Shown here in pieces: positions 1 to 7,832 of a stretch of 16,311 nucleotides of DNA. The number at the start of each line of letters is the position of its first letter. Position 1 is the first letter of the stretch. This stretch comes from an uncultured Cardiobacterium sp. GTDB lineage: Bacteria; Pseudomonadota; Gammaproteobacteria; Cardiobacteriales; Cardiobacteriaceae. The translations under genes and the position numbers were made by a program. The notes under the pieces are model-generated. The model had not been told where the DNA came from, made no database searches, and worked only from the letters and a program-made list of their open reading frames with translations. Location: contig NZ_CALJAH010000036.1 in assembly GCF_938028185.1 (NCBI RefSeq), positions 1 through 16,311 of the forward strand. Reading direction: 5' to 3'.

Positions 1-58
1 TTTGTTTCCAGGGCATGGGTATCTCCGTGCAGGTGATACCGGGATGATGGATGTAAAC

Positions 59-95
59 GAGGTCTTTGGGCTGTTTTGTAAAGGAGGTCTTTGGG
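59..95. repeat. Short direct repeat in a gene-free edge
   Basis: The 12-mer GAGGTCTTTGGG occurs at 59-70 and again at 84-95, a 25-nt period. Nothing else recognisable lies in positions 1-110. It may be the tail of a larger feature outside the window. Confidence 0.4.
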
Positions 96-110
96 TTGTA
101 CCATCCCCGT

Positions 111-133
111 CCCCTCCCCCGCAGGGGGAGGGG
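111..133. repeat. GC hairpin just after the hydrolase stop
   Basis: CCCCTCCCCC at 111-120 pairs perfectly with GGGGGAGGGG at 124-133 around a GCA loop. It starts 13 nt past the stop codon of the minus-strand hydrolase, the place of a terminator. On the minus strand no T-tract follows, so it would be a non-canonical terminator or an RNA-end-protecting hairpin. It resembles the hairpin after purA (7801-7825). Confidence 0.5.
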
Positions 134-146
134 GGATGCGGTGTGG

Positions 147-1013
147 TTATAGCGGCTTTTCCCGCCAGAATTGTTTGATGGCGGCGGCGACGGCTTCGGG
201 ATGGTCCATGTGCAGGTGGTGGCCGCCGTCGAGTTTGGCGACGCGGATGTCCTGCGTCAGGCGGTAGCGTTCGGGCAGGTAATGCCAGTGCGCGGTGAAG
301 CCGTCGTGGCCTTCGATCATGAGGACAGGCGCGGTGATGCGCGGGATGAATTCTTGTACTTGTTCTTCGGAGAGCATCATCGGTTGCCACACGGTGAGGC
401 GTTTGTCGCTGATGAAGCGGTAGCCCTGCGCTTCTTTGATGAGGTTGCGGCGTACGAGGCGTTCGGCGCTTGCGGGGTGCATCGCGCCTGCCTTGATGCG
501 CGCGGCGATGAGTGGCGCGAGGTCGTCGTAGTGGCGGGTGCTGCGCGGGTTCATGTAGTCCATCGTCAGCAGCCGTTCGCGCATCCGCTCCGGCAGGTCG
601 TTGTGGTCGGAGACGTACGGCGTGCCGTAGCATTCGATGCAGACCAGGCGCGCGATGCGGTCATGGAAGGTACCGGCGAGCATACTGGCGACCGCCGCGC
701 CGAGCGAGTGGCAGACGAAGTCGATTTTTTCGATGCCCAGCGTTTCGGCGGCGTACATGGCGTCGCGCATATGGTCGGTGAAGTGGTAGCCCGCGCCGAG
801 CGGGCGGTGCGCGCTGCGGCCGTGTCCGGCAAATTCGAGGGCGATGAGCGAGGTGTTGTCGTCGATGAGGTGCGGCGCCAGCGGGGCGAAGCTGGCGGCG
901 TTGTCGAGCCAGCCGTGCAGGGCGAGGACGATGTGTTCGCCGTCGCCCCAGCGCTGTCCGGCGAGGCGGATGTGGGGCAGGTCGATGCTGATTTCGCGGG
1001 GGGTCATGGGCAT
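147..1013 (-). CDS. Alpha/beta-fold hydrolase (SERHL/epoxide-hydrolase-like)
   Basis: A 288-residue single-domain hydrolase, normal length for the family, predicted cytoplasmic (no signal peptide). The LHGWLDNAASF segment near residues 32-42 is the oxyanion-hole strand-loop. The nucleophile elbow is CHSLGA with Ser103; the usual first Gly is Cys here. MIEGHD near residue 236 should supply the acid, and the His cluster GGHHLH at 263-268 the catalytic His. The substrate cannot be told from sequence; serine hydrolases of this subgroup act on esters or related small molecules. It is the second gene of a minus-strand pair: the Tas stop TGA shares bases with an internal ATG at 1005-1007 (ATGA), so translation may be coupled and the true start may be that second Met. 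Neither start has a clear Shine-Dalgarno. Confidence 0.85.
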   Translation of the reverse strand: MPMTPREISIDLPHIRLAGQRWGDGEHIVLALHGWLDNAASFAPLAPHLIDDNTSLIALEFAGHGRSAHRPLGAGYHFTDHMRDAMYAAETLGIEKIDFVCHSLGAAVASMLAGTFHDRIARLVCIECYGTPYVSDHNDLPERMRERLLTMDYMNPRSTRHYDDLAPLIAARIKAGAMHPASAERLVRRNLIKEAQGYRFISDKRLTVWQPMMLSEEQVQEFIPRITAPVLMIEGHDGFTAHWHYLPERYRLTQDIRVAKLDGGHHLHMDHPEAVAAAIKQFWREKPL

Positions 1014-2053
1014 GGGTTGCTGATGTCGGCGTGGATGGTGTCGATGGCGGCGAGGGTGTCGTCGCTCAAGGTGATGTCGATGCTGGCGATGTTTTCCGCG
1101 AGCTGCTCCAGGGTGGTCGCGCCGATGATGTTGGCGGTGACGAACGGGCGGCTGTTCACAAACGCCAGCGCCATTTGTGTAAGCGACAGTCCGGCCTGTT
1201 CGGCGACTGCGGCGTAGCGCTCCACCGCAGCGAATGCCTGCGGCTTGGTGTAGCGGGTGAAGCGCTCAAAGCGGGCGATGCGCCACTCAGGTTGCCACGG
1301 TTTGCGACGGTATTTGCCGGTGAGCATTCCGAAGGCGAGCGGCGAGTAGGCGAGCAGGCCGATGTGTTCGCGCAATGACACTTCGGCGAGGCCGACTTCG
1401 TAGCTGCGGTTGAGCAGGTTGTAGGGGTTCTGGATGGAGACGGCGCGGGTGCGCTGGGCGTGTTCGCTTTCGCGCAGGTGTGCCATCACGCCCCAGGGGG
1501 TTTCGTTGGAAAGTCCATAGGCGCGGATTTTTCCGGCCTGGATGAGTTCGTCCAACGCGGCGACGGTTTCGGCGAGCGGGGTGAGGTCGGCAGGGTCGTC
1601 CAGCGCGCTCATGCCGAGGCGGCCAAAGTAATTGACGCGCCGCTCCGGCCAGTGCAACTGGTAGAGGTCGAGGTAATCGGTGTGCAGGCGGGCGAGCGAG
1701 GCATCGCAGGCGGCGTGAATCTGCGCGCGGGTGAAGCGCGAACCGCCGCGAATGTAGTCCTGACCGTCATTGCCGCGCGATGGCCCGGCGATTTTGCTGG
1801 CGAGGATGATGTCGTCGCGCCTGCCGCGCTGCTGCAACCAGCTGCCGATGTACTGCTCGGTGCGGGTGTAGGTTTCGCGCCCCGGCGGCACCGGGTACAT
1901 CTCGGCGGTGTCGATGAAATTCACGCCGTGGGCGAGGGCGTAATCGAGCTGCGCGTGCGCGTCAGCTTCGCTGTTCTGCTCGCCAAAAGTCATGGTGCCG
2001 AGGCAGATGACGCTGACCTCAATGCCGGTCTGGCCAAGTTTGCGGTATTGCAT
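1004..2053 (-). CDS. tas: NADP(H)-dependent aldo-keto reductase, Tas type
   Basis: The 349-residue protein matches E. coli Tas closely in remembered sequence (LGTMTFGEQNSEADAHAQLD, EMYPVPP, SIQNPYNLLNRS) and in length (E. coli about 346). The AKR tetrad is complete: Asp48, Tyr53, Lys87 and His134. The family reduces aldehydes and ketones with NADPH in the cytoplasm through a TIM barrel; the physiological substrate of Tas is not settled. The start is supported by AAGGAGT eight bases upstream of the ATG. It is the first gene of a two-gene minus-strand unit with the hydrolase and diverges from exbB, with about 140 nt between the start codons. Confidence 0.93.
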   Translation of the reverse strand: MQYRKLGQTGIEVSVICLGTMTFGEQNSEADAHAQLDYALAHGVNFIDTAEMYPVPPGRETYTRTEQYIGSWLQQRGRRDDIILASKIAGPSRGNDGQDYIRGGSRFTRAQIHAACDASLARLHTDYLDLYQLHWPERRVNYFGRLGMSALDDPADLTPLAETVAALDELIQAGKIRAYGLSNETPWGVMAHLRESEHAQRTRAVSIQNPYNLLNRSYEVGLAEVSLREHIGLLAYSPLAFGMLTGKYRRKPWQPEWRIARFERFTRYTKPQAFAAVERYAAVAEQAGLSLTQMALAFVNSRPFVTANIIGATTLEQLAENIASIDITLSDDTLAAIDTIHADISNPCP

Positions 2054-2130
2054 GGGTACTCCTTAATCAAGAGCGCGCACCTTACCACCGCGCCGGAAAA
2101 GTGCAACGTGCCATATAAGAATCTCTCTTG

Positions 2131-2160
2131 TTTACGGCCTCAATGTGGCACGGGTATAGT
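2131..2160 (+). promoter_or_regulatory. Candidate exbB operon promoter
   Basis: TTTACG at 2131-2136 and TATAGT at 2155-2160 are separated by 18 bp, in the divergent tas/exbB gap and 35 nt before the exbB ATG. The -10 is good, the -35 partial (4 of 6). An imperfect AAGA-N5-TCTT dyad (2117-2129) lies just upstream; I cannot call it a Fur box, although exbB-type operons are commonly iron-regulated. Confidence 0.4.
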
Positions 2161-2194
2161 GGCGCCCCCTATATTAACCAGCGAGGAAACCGTC

Positions 2195-2632
2195 ATGGAA
2201 TTTTTAAAAGCAAACGTCGATTACATCATTCTCGGCATACTGGGGCTGATGAGCCTGATCATGCTGTGGAAAGTATTGGAACGCTATATTTTCCTGGCGC
2301 GGGTGGATGTGCGCGATTACCCCAACATTCACGAACTCAATATCGCCCTGGAAAGAAACCAGACCCCCATCTATACCATCGGATCCAATGCGCCCTATGT
2401 CGGATTATTGGGAACCGTCACCGGGATTTTAATTACCTTCTACGATATGGGACAACACAGCGGCAATATTGATGCCGCACAAATCATGGTCGGCCTCGCG
2501 CTGGCATTAAAAGCGACCGCGCTCGGAATTCTCGTCGCTATCCCGTCAGTCATGTTTTACAACATCCTTTCACGCAAAGTCGATGTGCGCCGCGAAAAAT
2601 GGCTGTCCTACCAAAAAGGGAATGCCTTATGA
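2195..2632 (+). CDS. exbB: TonB-system energiser ExbB (short form)
   Basis: A 145-residue MotA/TolQ/ExbB family inner-membrane protein. Together with ExbD it forms the proton channel that energises TonB. Three membrane segments are visible near residues 10-30, 63-85 and 97-120, with the conserved NAPYVGLLGTVTGI loop-helix near 66-79. It lacks the longer N-terminal part of E. coli ExbB and resembles the short Haemophilus-type ExbB (about 150 residues). The start was chosen at the ATG preceded by GAGGAA; the frame stays open for a long way upstream (to 1460), but that part is antisense to tas. The stop overlaps the exbD ATG (ATGA), indicating translational coupling. Confidence 0.93.
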   Translation: MEFLKANVDYIILGILGLMSLIMLWKVLERYIFLARVDVRDYPNIHELNIALERNQTPIYTIGSNAPYVGLLGTVTGILITFYDMGQHSGNIDAAQIMVGLALALKATALGILVAIPSVMFYNILSRKVDVRREKWLSYQKGNAL

Positions 2633-3024
2633 AAAAATTTGACCAAATAAACGTCATCCCCTTCATTGACATCATGCTGGTATTGCTCGCCATCATCCTG
2701 ATGACCGCGACCTTTATCGCCCAGGGCAAAATAGACGTCAATCTGCCGACCTCAAAAGCGCCAACCAAACTGCATTCCAAAGATACCCTGAAACTGATTA
2801 CCATCGACAAAGACGGCATCTATTACCTGAAAGATGGCGAAATCGTGGACGAAAAAATTGGCGTCAATGAGCTGGAAAAAATCATCGAAACCTGGCCGGA
2901 AAACCAGCGCGTAACCCTGAAAATCGACGCCAAGACCCCCTTCCAGCACTTCATCGAAGCACAAGAAATGCTGAAAGACAAAAAATTCCGCGTCGCCGTG
3001 CTGGCCGTGCCAGAGGAGAAATAA
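2629..3024 (+). CDS. exbD: TonB-system protein ExbD
   Basis: A 131-residue ExbD/TolR family protein with a short cytoplasmic tail, a single membrane helix (about residues 10-31) and a periplasmic domain. Asp14 in IPFIDIMLVL sits at the position of the proton-carrying Asp25 of E. coli ExbD. The periplasmic part shows the usual pattern (ITIDKDGIYYL, VTLKIDAKTPFQHFIEAQEML). The start is the ATG overlapping the exbB stop; an in-frame start 30 bases upstream lies inside exbB and is less likely. Works with ExbB and TonB in the same operon. Confidence 0.93.
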   Translation: MKKFDQINVIPFIDIMLVLLAIILMTATFIAQGKIDVNLPTSKAPTKLHSKDTLKLITIDKDGIYYLKDGEIVDEKIGVNELEKIIETWPENQRVTLKIDAKTPFQHFIEAQEMLKDKKFRVAVLAVPEEK

Positions 3025-3025
3025 C

Positions 3026-3880
3026 ATGGCCGGATACAGCCGCGCACGCAGCGCGGCGGCATTTTGCCTCTCGCTCGCCGTCCACGCCGCCATCTTTGGC
3101 GGCAGTTGGTATATCTATAAAACCGGGCGCGCCGAACCCGTCATCGTCGAAAACGTCCTCGGCTGGGAATCCCTCGAATACCTCACCGAAGAAGAACACG
3201 CCCCGGCACCACCGCCCGCTCCCGAACTACCGCCGCCTCCGCCAGAGCCCGAACCGGAGCCAGAGCCGGAACCCGAACCCGTCGTCGAAGAAAAAGCCGC
3301 GCCGGTAGAAGTCAAAAAAGAACCGCCGCCTCCGCCGAAAAAAGAAAAACCCAAACCGAAAAAAGAAAAACCGAAAGAAAAACCCAAGCCGAAAGAAAAG
3401 CCCAAACCCAAAGAGCCGCCCAAACCCGAACCGCGCCGCGAAGCACCCGAACCGCAAATCCGCGAACGCCCGCCGATTACCCCGCCGCCGCGACCGGTCA
3501 ATATTGCACCGCCCGCGGCCAACCATTACGGACAAATCCCGAACGCCAATGCTGCCAACAATGGCCGGGCGAATGGCGGCAGCCGCGACGGCGCACAAAG
3601 CGGAGCCAAAATCACCGAAAAAAACTACAACGCCGGATTGCAGGGCCGCATCGCCAGCACCGTACAAAAACGCAAAGGGCGCATCCGCGAACGCGGCACC
3701 GCAGTGGTTGCCTTCGACATCCAGGCCAGCGGCCAGTTCACCAACATCCGCATCGAACAAAGCTCCGGCGTACAGCGCATTGACGACCTCATCCTCGAAT
3801 CAGTACGCAGCGTCGGCAGCTACGCGCCGCCGCCGGAAGGCCGCACCGTCGCCAAGCGCATCCCGCTGAACGTCAGATAA
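3026..3880 (+). CDS. tonB: Energy transducer TonB
   Basis: A 284-residue TonB. The N-terminal membrane anchor carries the SxxxH motif (Ser16, His20), which couples to ExbB/ExbD. Residues about 65-165 form a Pro-rich periplasm-spanning rod, first acidic (EP repeats) and then basic (KP/KE repeats). After a Gly/Asn-rich linker, the C-terminal domain (about 205-284) includes RGTAVVAFDI, the FTNIRIEQSSG strand and the YAPPPEG turn typical of TonB domains that bind receptor TonB boxes. GAGGAGAA precedes the start, which lies one base after the exbD stop. The receptor begins 24 bases downstream, so all four are one transcription unit. Confidence 0.95.
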   Translation: MAGYSRARSAAAFCLSLAVHAAIFGGSWYIYKTGRAEPVIVENVLGWESLEYLTEEEHAPAPPPAPELPPPPPEPEPEPEPEPEPVVEEKAAPVEVKKEPPPPPKKEKPKPKKEKPKEKPKPKEKPKPKEPPKPEPRREAPEPQIRERPPITPPPRPVNIAPPAANHYGQIPNANAANNGRANGGSRDGAQSGAKITEKNYNAGLQGRIASTVQKRKGRIRERGTAVVAFDIQASGQFTNIRIEQSSGVQRIDDLILESVRSVGSYAPPPEGRTVAKRIPLNVR

Positions 3881-3904
3881 TTCAAGAAATATCAGAGATA
3901 AACC

Positions 3905-6084
3905 ATGAAACACGCACCCTTGGCAGCTGCCGTGCTGCTCGCCATTCCTGCCCTGGCACAAAACGGCGAAAGCGAAGACCTGCAAGCCATTAACGTCAAA
4001 AGCAGCGGCGACGATACCCGCACCGAAGACACGCGCAGCTACACCACTGCGGCGATGCGCACCACCACCGGCCTTGCCCTCGCGCCGCAGGAAACACCGC
4101 AATCCGTCAGCGTCGTCACCAAAACGCAGCTTGACGAGCGCGGTATTACCACCATGCACGACGCGCTGAAAACCACCACCGGCATCAACGTCATCCCCGA
4201 TGCTGGACGCTGGCGCTACCAGTCGCGCGGCTTCTACGTGGACAAAATCGAAGAAGACGGCATCGCCAGCACCGTGCCGGACGCTGCGGGCAACCCTTAC
4301 AACGATCCGCAGAGCATGAGCGATCTCGCCATTTTACGACCACATTGAAGTCGTGCGCGGCGCGACCGGACTCACCCAGTCCAACGGCGAGCCGGGCGGC
4401 ACCATCAACGCGGTGCGCAAAAAACCGACCGCAGCGACGCAGGCCAGCGCCAGTCTGCAGGCCGACCGCTTCGGCAAGGTGTATGGCACTGGCGATCTCT
4501 CCGGTAGCCTCAACCAGGCGCAGACTCTGCGCGGTCGCGTCGTCGGCGTCGCTAGCCGCAACAAAAACTGGCGGAAAAAACACGCGGGTAACGACGGTAC
4601 CCTCTACGGCGTACTGGAAACCGACCTTGGCGACAGCGCCACCTTCAGCCTCGGCGGAATGTACCAAAGCACGCAGGAAACGCCGGATTTCTACGGCGTA
4701 CCGATGGGTCGCGGCTTCAATCTCAACCTGCCCACCAAGAGCTATCTTGGCGCCGACTGGAACCGCAAAAAATACAAAAAGGCGAATGTTTTTGCCGAAC
4801 TCGATTACGCCATCAACGATAATTGAGATTTCAACAGCAAACTGAATTACGTTCACGCTGAATCCGATGAACAATTTGCCTTCATCAGCAATACCAGTGG
4901 CAAATTTACCGGTGTTGAAAAAAAATGGCGAACTGGCGGGTGCCAGCGAAAACATCCAGCGTTATAAAAATCGTGGCGACAACATCGCCTGGCAAAATAC
5001 CCTCAGCGGTAAATTCAATGCCTTTGGTCAGCAACACGACCTGTTCTTTACCCACCATTCCAGTCGCGAAAAATCTGATTCACATAACGTTTGGAAAGAC
5101 CACACTGCCCATCCCTACAACATCTACACCTTCGACTGGAAAACACTCACCAAACCCGATTGGACAAACAATAACAAAGATTACACCGACACCGGTCGGG
5201 TAATTACCACTCATGCGTTTTCCGCCGGCGCGAGAATTAACCCAACCGAACAATTACACATTCTCGCCGCCGCACGCTTCACCAACTGGCATTACGACTC
5301 GGAAAATCACAAAACGGGTAAAGACAGCAAATACAGCAAAAATATGCTCGTCCCCTATTTCGGCATTACCTACGACCTCACGCCGAAACATAGCCTCTAT
5401 GCCAGCTATACCACTATCGACAAGCCGCAAACCGTGCGCGATATGAATAACCATTTGCTGAAACCGATAACCGGCACGAATTACGAAATCGGCTGGAAAG
5501 CAGACTGGTTCGGCAATGGCGAATTAAACAGCGCGCTCTCGATCTTCCGCATCGAACAAAAAAATCGTCCCTTTGATCTGGAAACGCGCAATAGCGCGGG
5601 CGAATGGGCATATCTGGCACAAGGAAAAATCCGCAGTCAGGGTATAGACGCGGAAATCTCCGGCAATCTCACGCCGGATTGGAAACTCTTTGCCGGATAC
5701 ACCTACAACACCAGCAAATATCTAAAAAACGAAGGCAGCCGCTATCCTTCCGGCACCAATTTCAGCAAACACACGCCGAAACACTTGGCGCGCCTTTACA
5801 GCAGTTACAACCTGCCATTCCATGACCACAAATGGACCATCAGCGGCGGCGTGCGTGCGCAAAGTGCAACGAATAGTTTGTGGAATGTTGGCCAGGGCGG
5901 TTACGCCTTGTGGGATTTGGGCGTGAAATATGATGTGAGCAAAGATTTGAGTGTGAGCCTGACAGGCAGTAACCTGGCAGACAAACGCTATTATGAAAAT
6001 CACCGCGTCCGCACCATGGGCATTAACAATCTCTATGGCGAACCGCGCAATGTCATGCTGAAATTCGACTGGAAATTGCAATAA
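3905..6084 (+). pseudogene. TonB-dependent siderophore-type receptor, frame broken three times
   Basis: Read through its lesions it would be about 725 residues, the normal size for an outer-membrane TonB-dependent receptor. There is a signal peptide (cleavage near Ala18), a TonB-box-like stretch (DLQAINVKSS), a plug (ETPQSVSVVTKTQLDERGI, VVRGATGLTQSNGEPGGTIN) and a 22-strand-type barrel with the C-terminal signature ending NVMLKFDWKLQ. The plug resembles the ferric-siderophore (FpvA/FoxA/FecA-like) group; the ligand is unknown. Three lesions: one extra T in the run 4332-4335 (expected reading AIYDHIEVVRG), a TGA at 4824-4826 where Trp is expected (NDN-stop-DFNSKLNY), and one extra A in the 8-A run 4918-4925 (expected VEKNGELAG). 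Pieces are 3905-4348, about 4335-4826 and about 4924-6084. Real decay and consensus errors both remain possible. Last gene of the exbBD-tonB unit. Confidence 0.9.
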
Positions 6085-6101
6085 TCTGTTGCCCACTGCG
6101 G

Positions 6102-6156
6102 CAAAACGCCGTTTACATACACGATTCCCGCTTTCGTGTATGTAAACGGCGTTTTG
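6102..6156. terminator. Bidirectional terminator on a 37-bp inverted repeat (copy 1)
   Basis: Arms at 6102-6124 and 6134-6156 are perfectly complementary over 23 bp around a 9-nt loop. Inside them sit GTTTACATAC (6111-6120) and GTATGTAAAC (6138-6147), separated by 17 nt. The outer stem begins AAAACGCC and ends GGCGTTTT, giving a short T-run in each direction. It lies between convergent genes, 18 nt after the receptor stop and 21 nt after the 3' end of the minus-strand gene, fitting a shared terminator. Confidence 0.85.
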
Positions 6157-6176
6157 TATTGTTGATGGCTGCTCAA

Positions 6177-7004
6177 TCAGGCCGGGGATGACGGCGGGCG
6201 GATAAAGGGATTTTCGCCGCTTTGAATCAGCGCGAAGGTGCGTGCCGGGGAGAAATGGTCGTCCGCGTCGCGGGTTTCAGGGCGCAGCATCCGTTGGGCG
6301 TTATGGAAGGTGTACCAGCCATGCGCGCCGCGCCCGATGCTGTCGTCCAGCGGGAAGGCGTCGTTGCCGTCCGCGCTGGCGGGCATATAGCCGACGGCGC
6401 CGTCATCAATGTAGATATGGTCGGGGTGGGCGTTGTGGCGCGGCATTTCGTCGCCGCAGGCGAGGAGGTACGGGCTGCGCAGCGCGCCGCCGACGCGGAG
6501 GACGGCGGCGGGGCTGGTGGCGCAGACGGCGAGGGCGGCGTCAAGGTCGCCGTGGATGTCGAGGGTAGCGTCGTCCAGGGTCAGGCTGTCAATGCGGGCG
6601 TTGCCGCTGATGGTGAGGTGCAGGCCGTCGCCGGGGTTGAGCGCGCCGTGCAGGGTGAGGTCGCCGTCAATGATGATATGGGCGGGCAGCGTGCCGCCGC
6701 TTTGGCGGCGGAACCAGTCGCTGTCGAGGATGCCGTTGTGGCTGAGTGCACCGTGGAAGGTGAGGGTGCCGTCCTCGGCGCGGGTTTCCGGGATGTGCGC
6801 GGGCAAGGCAGGGCGCTGGGCGAAACTGCGCAGGGTTTGGCGGATATGCTGGTGGATGCGCGCCGCTTTTTGTAGCAGGTATTTTTCGAGGGTGCCGGGG
6901 CGGTAGATTTTTTGGTTTTCGTCTTTGGCGACAAAGGTCAGGACGACCAGAAGGATGATGATGAAGGCGGCAAAGAGGTAGATGGGGATGTAGCGGCTGG
7001 TCAT
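6177..7004 (-). CDS. Membrane-anchored repetitive beta-rich protein, function unknown
   Basis: 275 residues. One hydrophobic helix at about 7-26 with no clear cleavage site suggests an N-terminal inner-membrane anchor. Residues about 75-185 carry repeated short strand motifs with Gly turns (DGTLTFHGAL, DGDLTLHGAL, LHLTISGNARI, ATLDIHGDL, AAVLRVGGAL), which look like rungs of a beta-helix as in bactofilin-like polymer-forming proteins. This is inferred from the pattern only. The C-terminal part (about 190-275) is unrecognised. GGAG lies upstream of the ATG. It starts 15 nt after the stop of the polytopic membrane protein gene, so the two are likely co-transcribed and may work together at the membrane. 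Confidence 0.7.
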   Translation of the reverse strand: MTSRYIPIYLFAAFIIILLVVLTFVAKDENQKIYRPGTLEKYLLQKAARIHQHIRQTLRSFAQRPALPAHIPETRAEDGTLTFHGALSHNGILDSDWFRRQSGGTLPAHIIIDGDLTLHGALNPGDGLHLTISGNARIDSLTLDDATLDIHGDLDAALAVCATSPAAVLRVGGALRSPYLLACGDEMPRHNAHPDHIYIDDGAVGYMPASADGNDAFPLDDSIGRGAHGWYTFHNAQRMLRPETRDADDHFSPARTFALIQSGENPFIRPPSSPA

Positions 7005-7019
7005 GGCGAGGCTCCGGGA

Positions 7020-7736
7020 CTAATTTGCGTCGTCTTGCGCGAGGAAAATGGGGTAGAGGGTGATGAGCGCCCAAAGCAGGGCGAGCAGGCAGCAGCACAG
7101 GGGAGTGAGGGCGATGCCGAACATTATGATCGGGAGAAAGACGGTATCTGGCATATGTCGCTCAATGACGAATGTAATGAGGGTGAAAAGCAGGAAAACC
7201 GCGAGAATGATGGCAAAAACAGCCAGCAGGGTTATCAGCAGGGAAACACAAAAGCTGCGCCAGTAGTGGCGGTGGCCAATGTCGTGGTATGCCCGCCAGA
7301 GCGCGGGCGGTGCGAACATTGCAGCAAGACTGGGGCGGTCAAGGTAGCTGCGGTGGATGGCGGGCAGCAGCGCGAGCAGCGGCAGGGTCCAGGCGCAGGC
7401 GAGCCAGAATGAATGCTGGCCAAGCAATGGGTAGGGCAGGATAAGGAGGATGAGTCCCGCGAGATATTGCGTGAGTTCTGCCACGCCCAAGGTGCCGATG
7501 CCGACGGGGACAGGTTCGTCCGCTTCATCCGCATGGATGCGCGTGGCGCTGTCAATGATTTTGCAAAGGATTGGGGTAGCAGCAAGGACGGTCAGCAGGC
7601 TGAGGATGATGTTGTTCGTGAGGTTCAGCGAGTTCAGCCAGCAAACCAGTATGGCCAGCAGGGCGGTGCTGGTGAGGTAGAGGCGATTGCCGAATTTGAG
7701 CGTATAGGTGAGGGTGGCGCGGAAGGGATGGGGCAT
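7020..7736 (-). CDS. Polytopic membrane protein, function unknown
   Basis: About 238 residues from the ATG reading MPHPFRATLTYTLKFGNRLY; an in-frame extension of 20 residues upstream looks non-coding (it reads from the repeat region after purA). Six or so hydrophobic segments are visible: around residues 20-37, 42-58, 90-105, 112-126, 160-183 and 195-230 (the last long enough for two). Between them are polar loops such as SATRIHADEADEPVP and HRSYLDRPSLAAMF. No family recognised. It precedes and is probably co-transcribed with the anchored beta-rich protein. It could be an integral inner-membrane partner of that protein, but nothing in the sequence proves it. Confidence 0.7.
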   Translation of the reverse strand: MPHPFRATLTYTLKFGNRLYLTSTALLAILVCWLNSLNLTNNIILSLLTVLAATPILCKIIDSATRIHADEADEPVPVGIGTLGVAELTQYLAGLILLILPYPLLGQHSFWLACAWTLPLLALLPAIHRSYLDRPSLAAMFAPPALWRAYHDIGHRHYWRSFCVSLLITLLAVFAIILAVFLLFTLITFVIERHMPDTVFLPIIMFGIALTPLCCCLLALLWALITLYPIFLAQDDAN

Positions 7737-7800
7737 GGCGGGTGTTGGAATGGTTTGTTGGCTGGGGAACAAGGGGGTATGCCATTTTGCCCTCATCCCA

Positions 7801-7830
7801 ACCCCTCTCCCTTTGGGAGAGGGGTTTTTT
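7801..7830. terminator. Hairpin after purA with T-tract on the plus strand
   Basis: ACCCCTCTCCC (7801-7811) pairs with GGGAGAGGGGT (7815-7825) around TTT and is followed by six T on the plus strand. It starts a few bases past the purA stop. As an intrinsic terminator it is oriented for plus-strand transcription; for purA (minus) it would be a hairpin without a T-tract. The preceding CCCTCATCCCA matches a hairpin repeat seen in many unrelated bacteria (from memory). Confidence 0.55.
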
Positions 7831-7832
7831 AT

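Noticed and set aside
171..1217. 348-residue plus-strand frame
   Set aside because: Shadow of the hydrolase and Tas genes, both of which have clear family motifs on the other strand.
2117..2129. Fur box upstream of exbB
   Set aside because: Only a short AAGA-N5-TCTT dyad; too far from the Fur consensus to claim.
3115..3760. Gly/Phe-rich minus-strand frames opposite tonB
   Set aside because: Produced by the repetitive Pro/Lys/Glu codons of tonB read backwards.
4824..4826. TGA recoded as Trp in this organism
   Set aside because: At least eight genes of the window end in TGA at sensible C-termini, so TGA is a normal stop here.
4918..4925. Poly-A8 as a phase-variation switch for the receptor
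   Set aside because: Length could allow it, but the gene is also broken at T4 and by a UGA, so switching A8 alone would not restore it.
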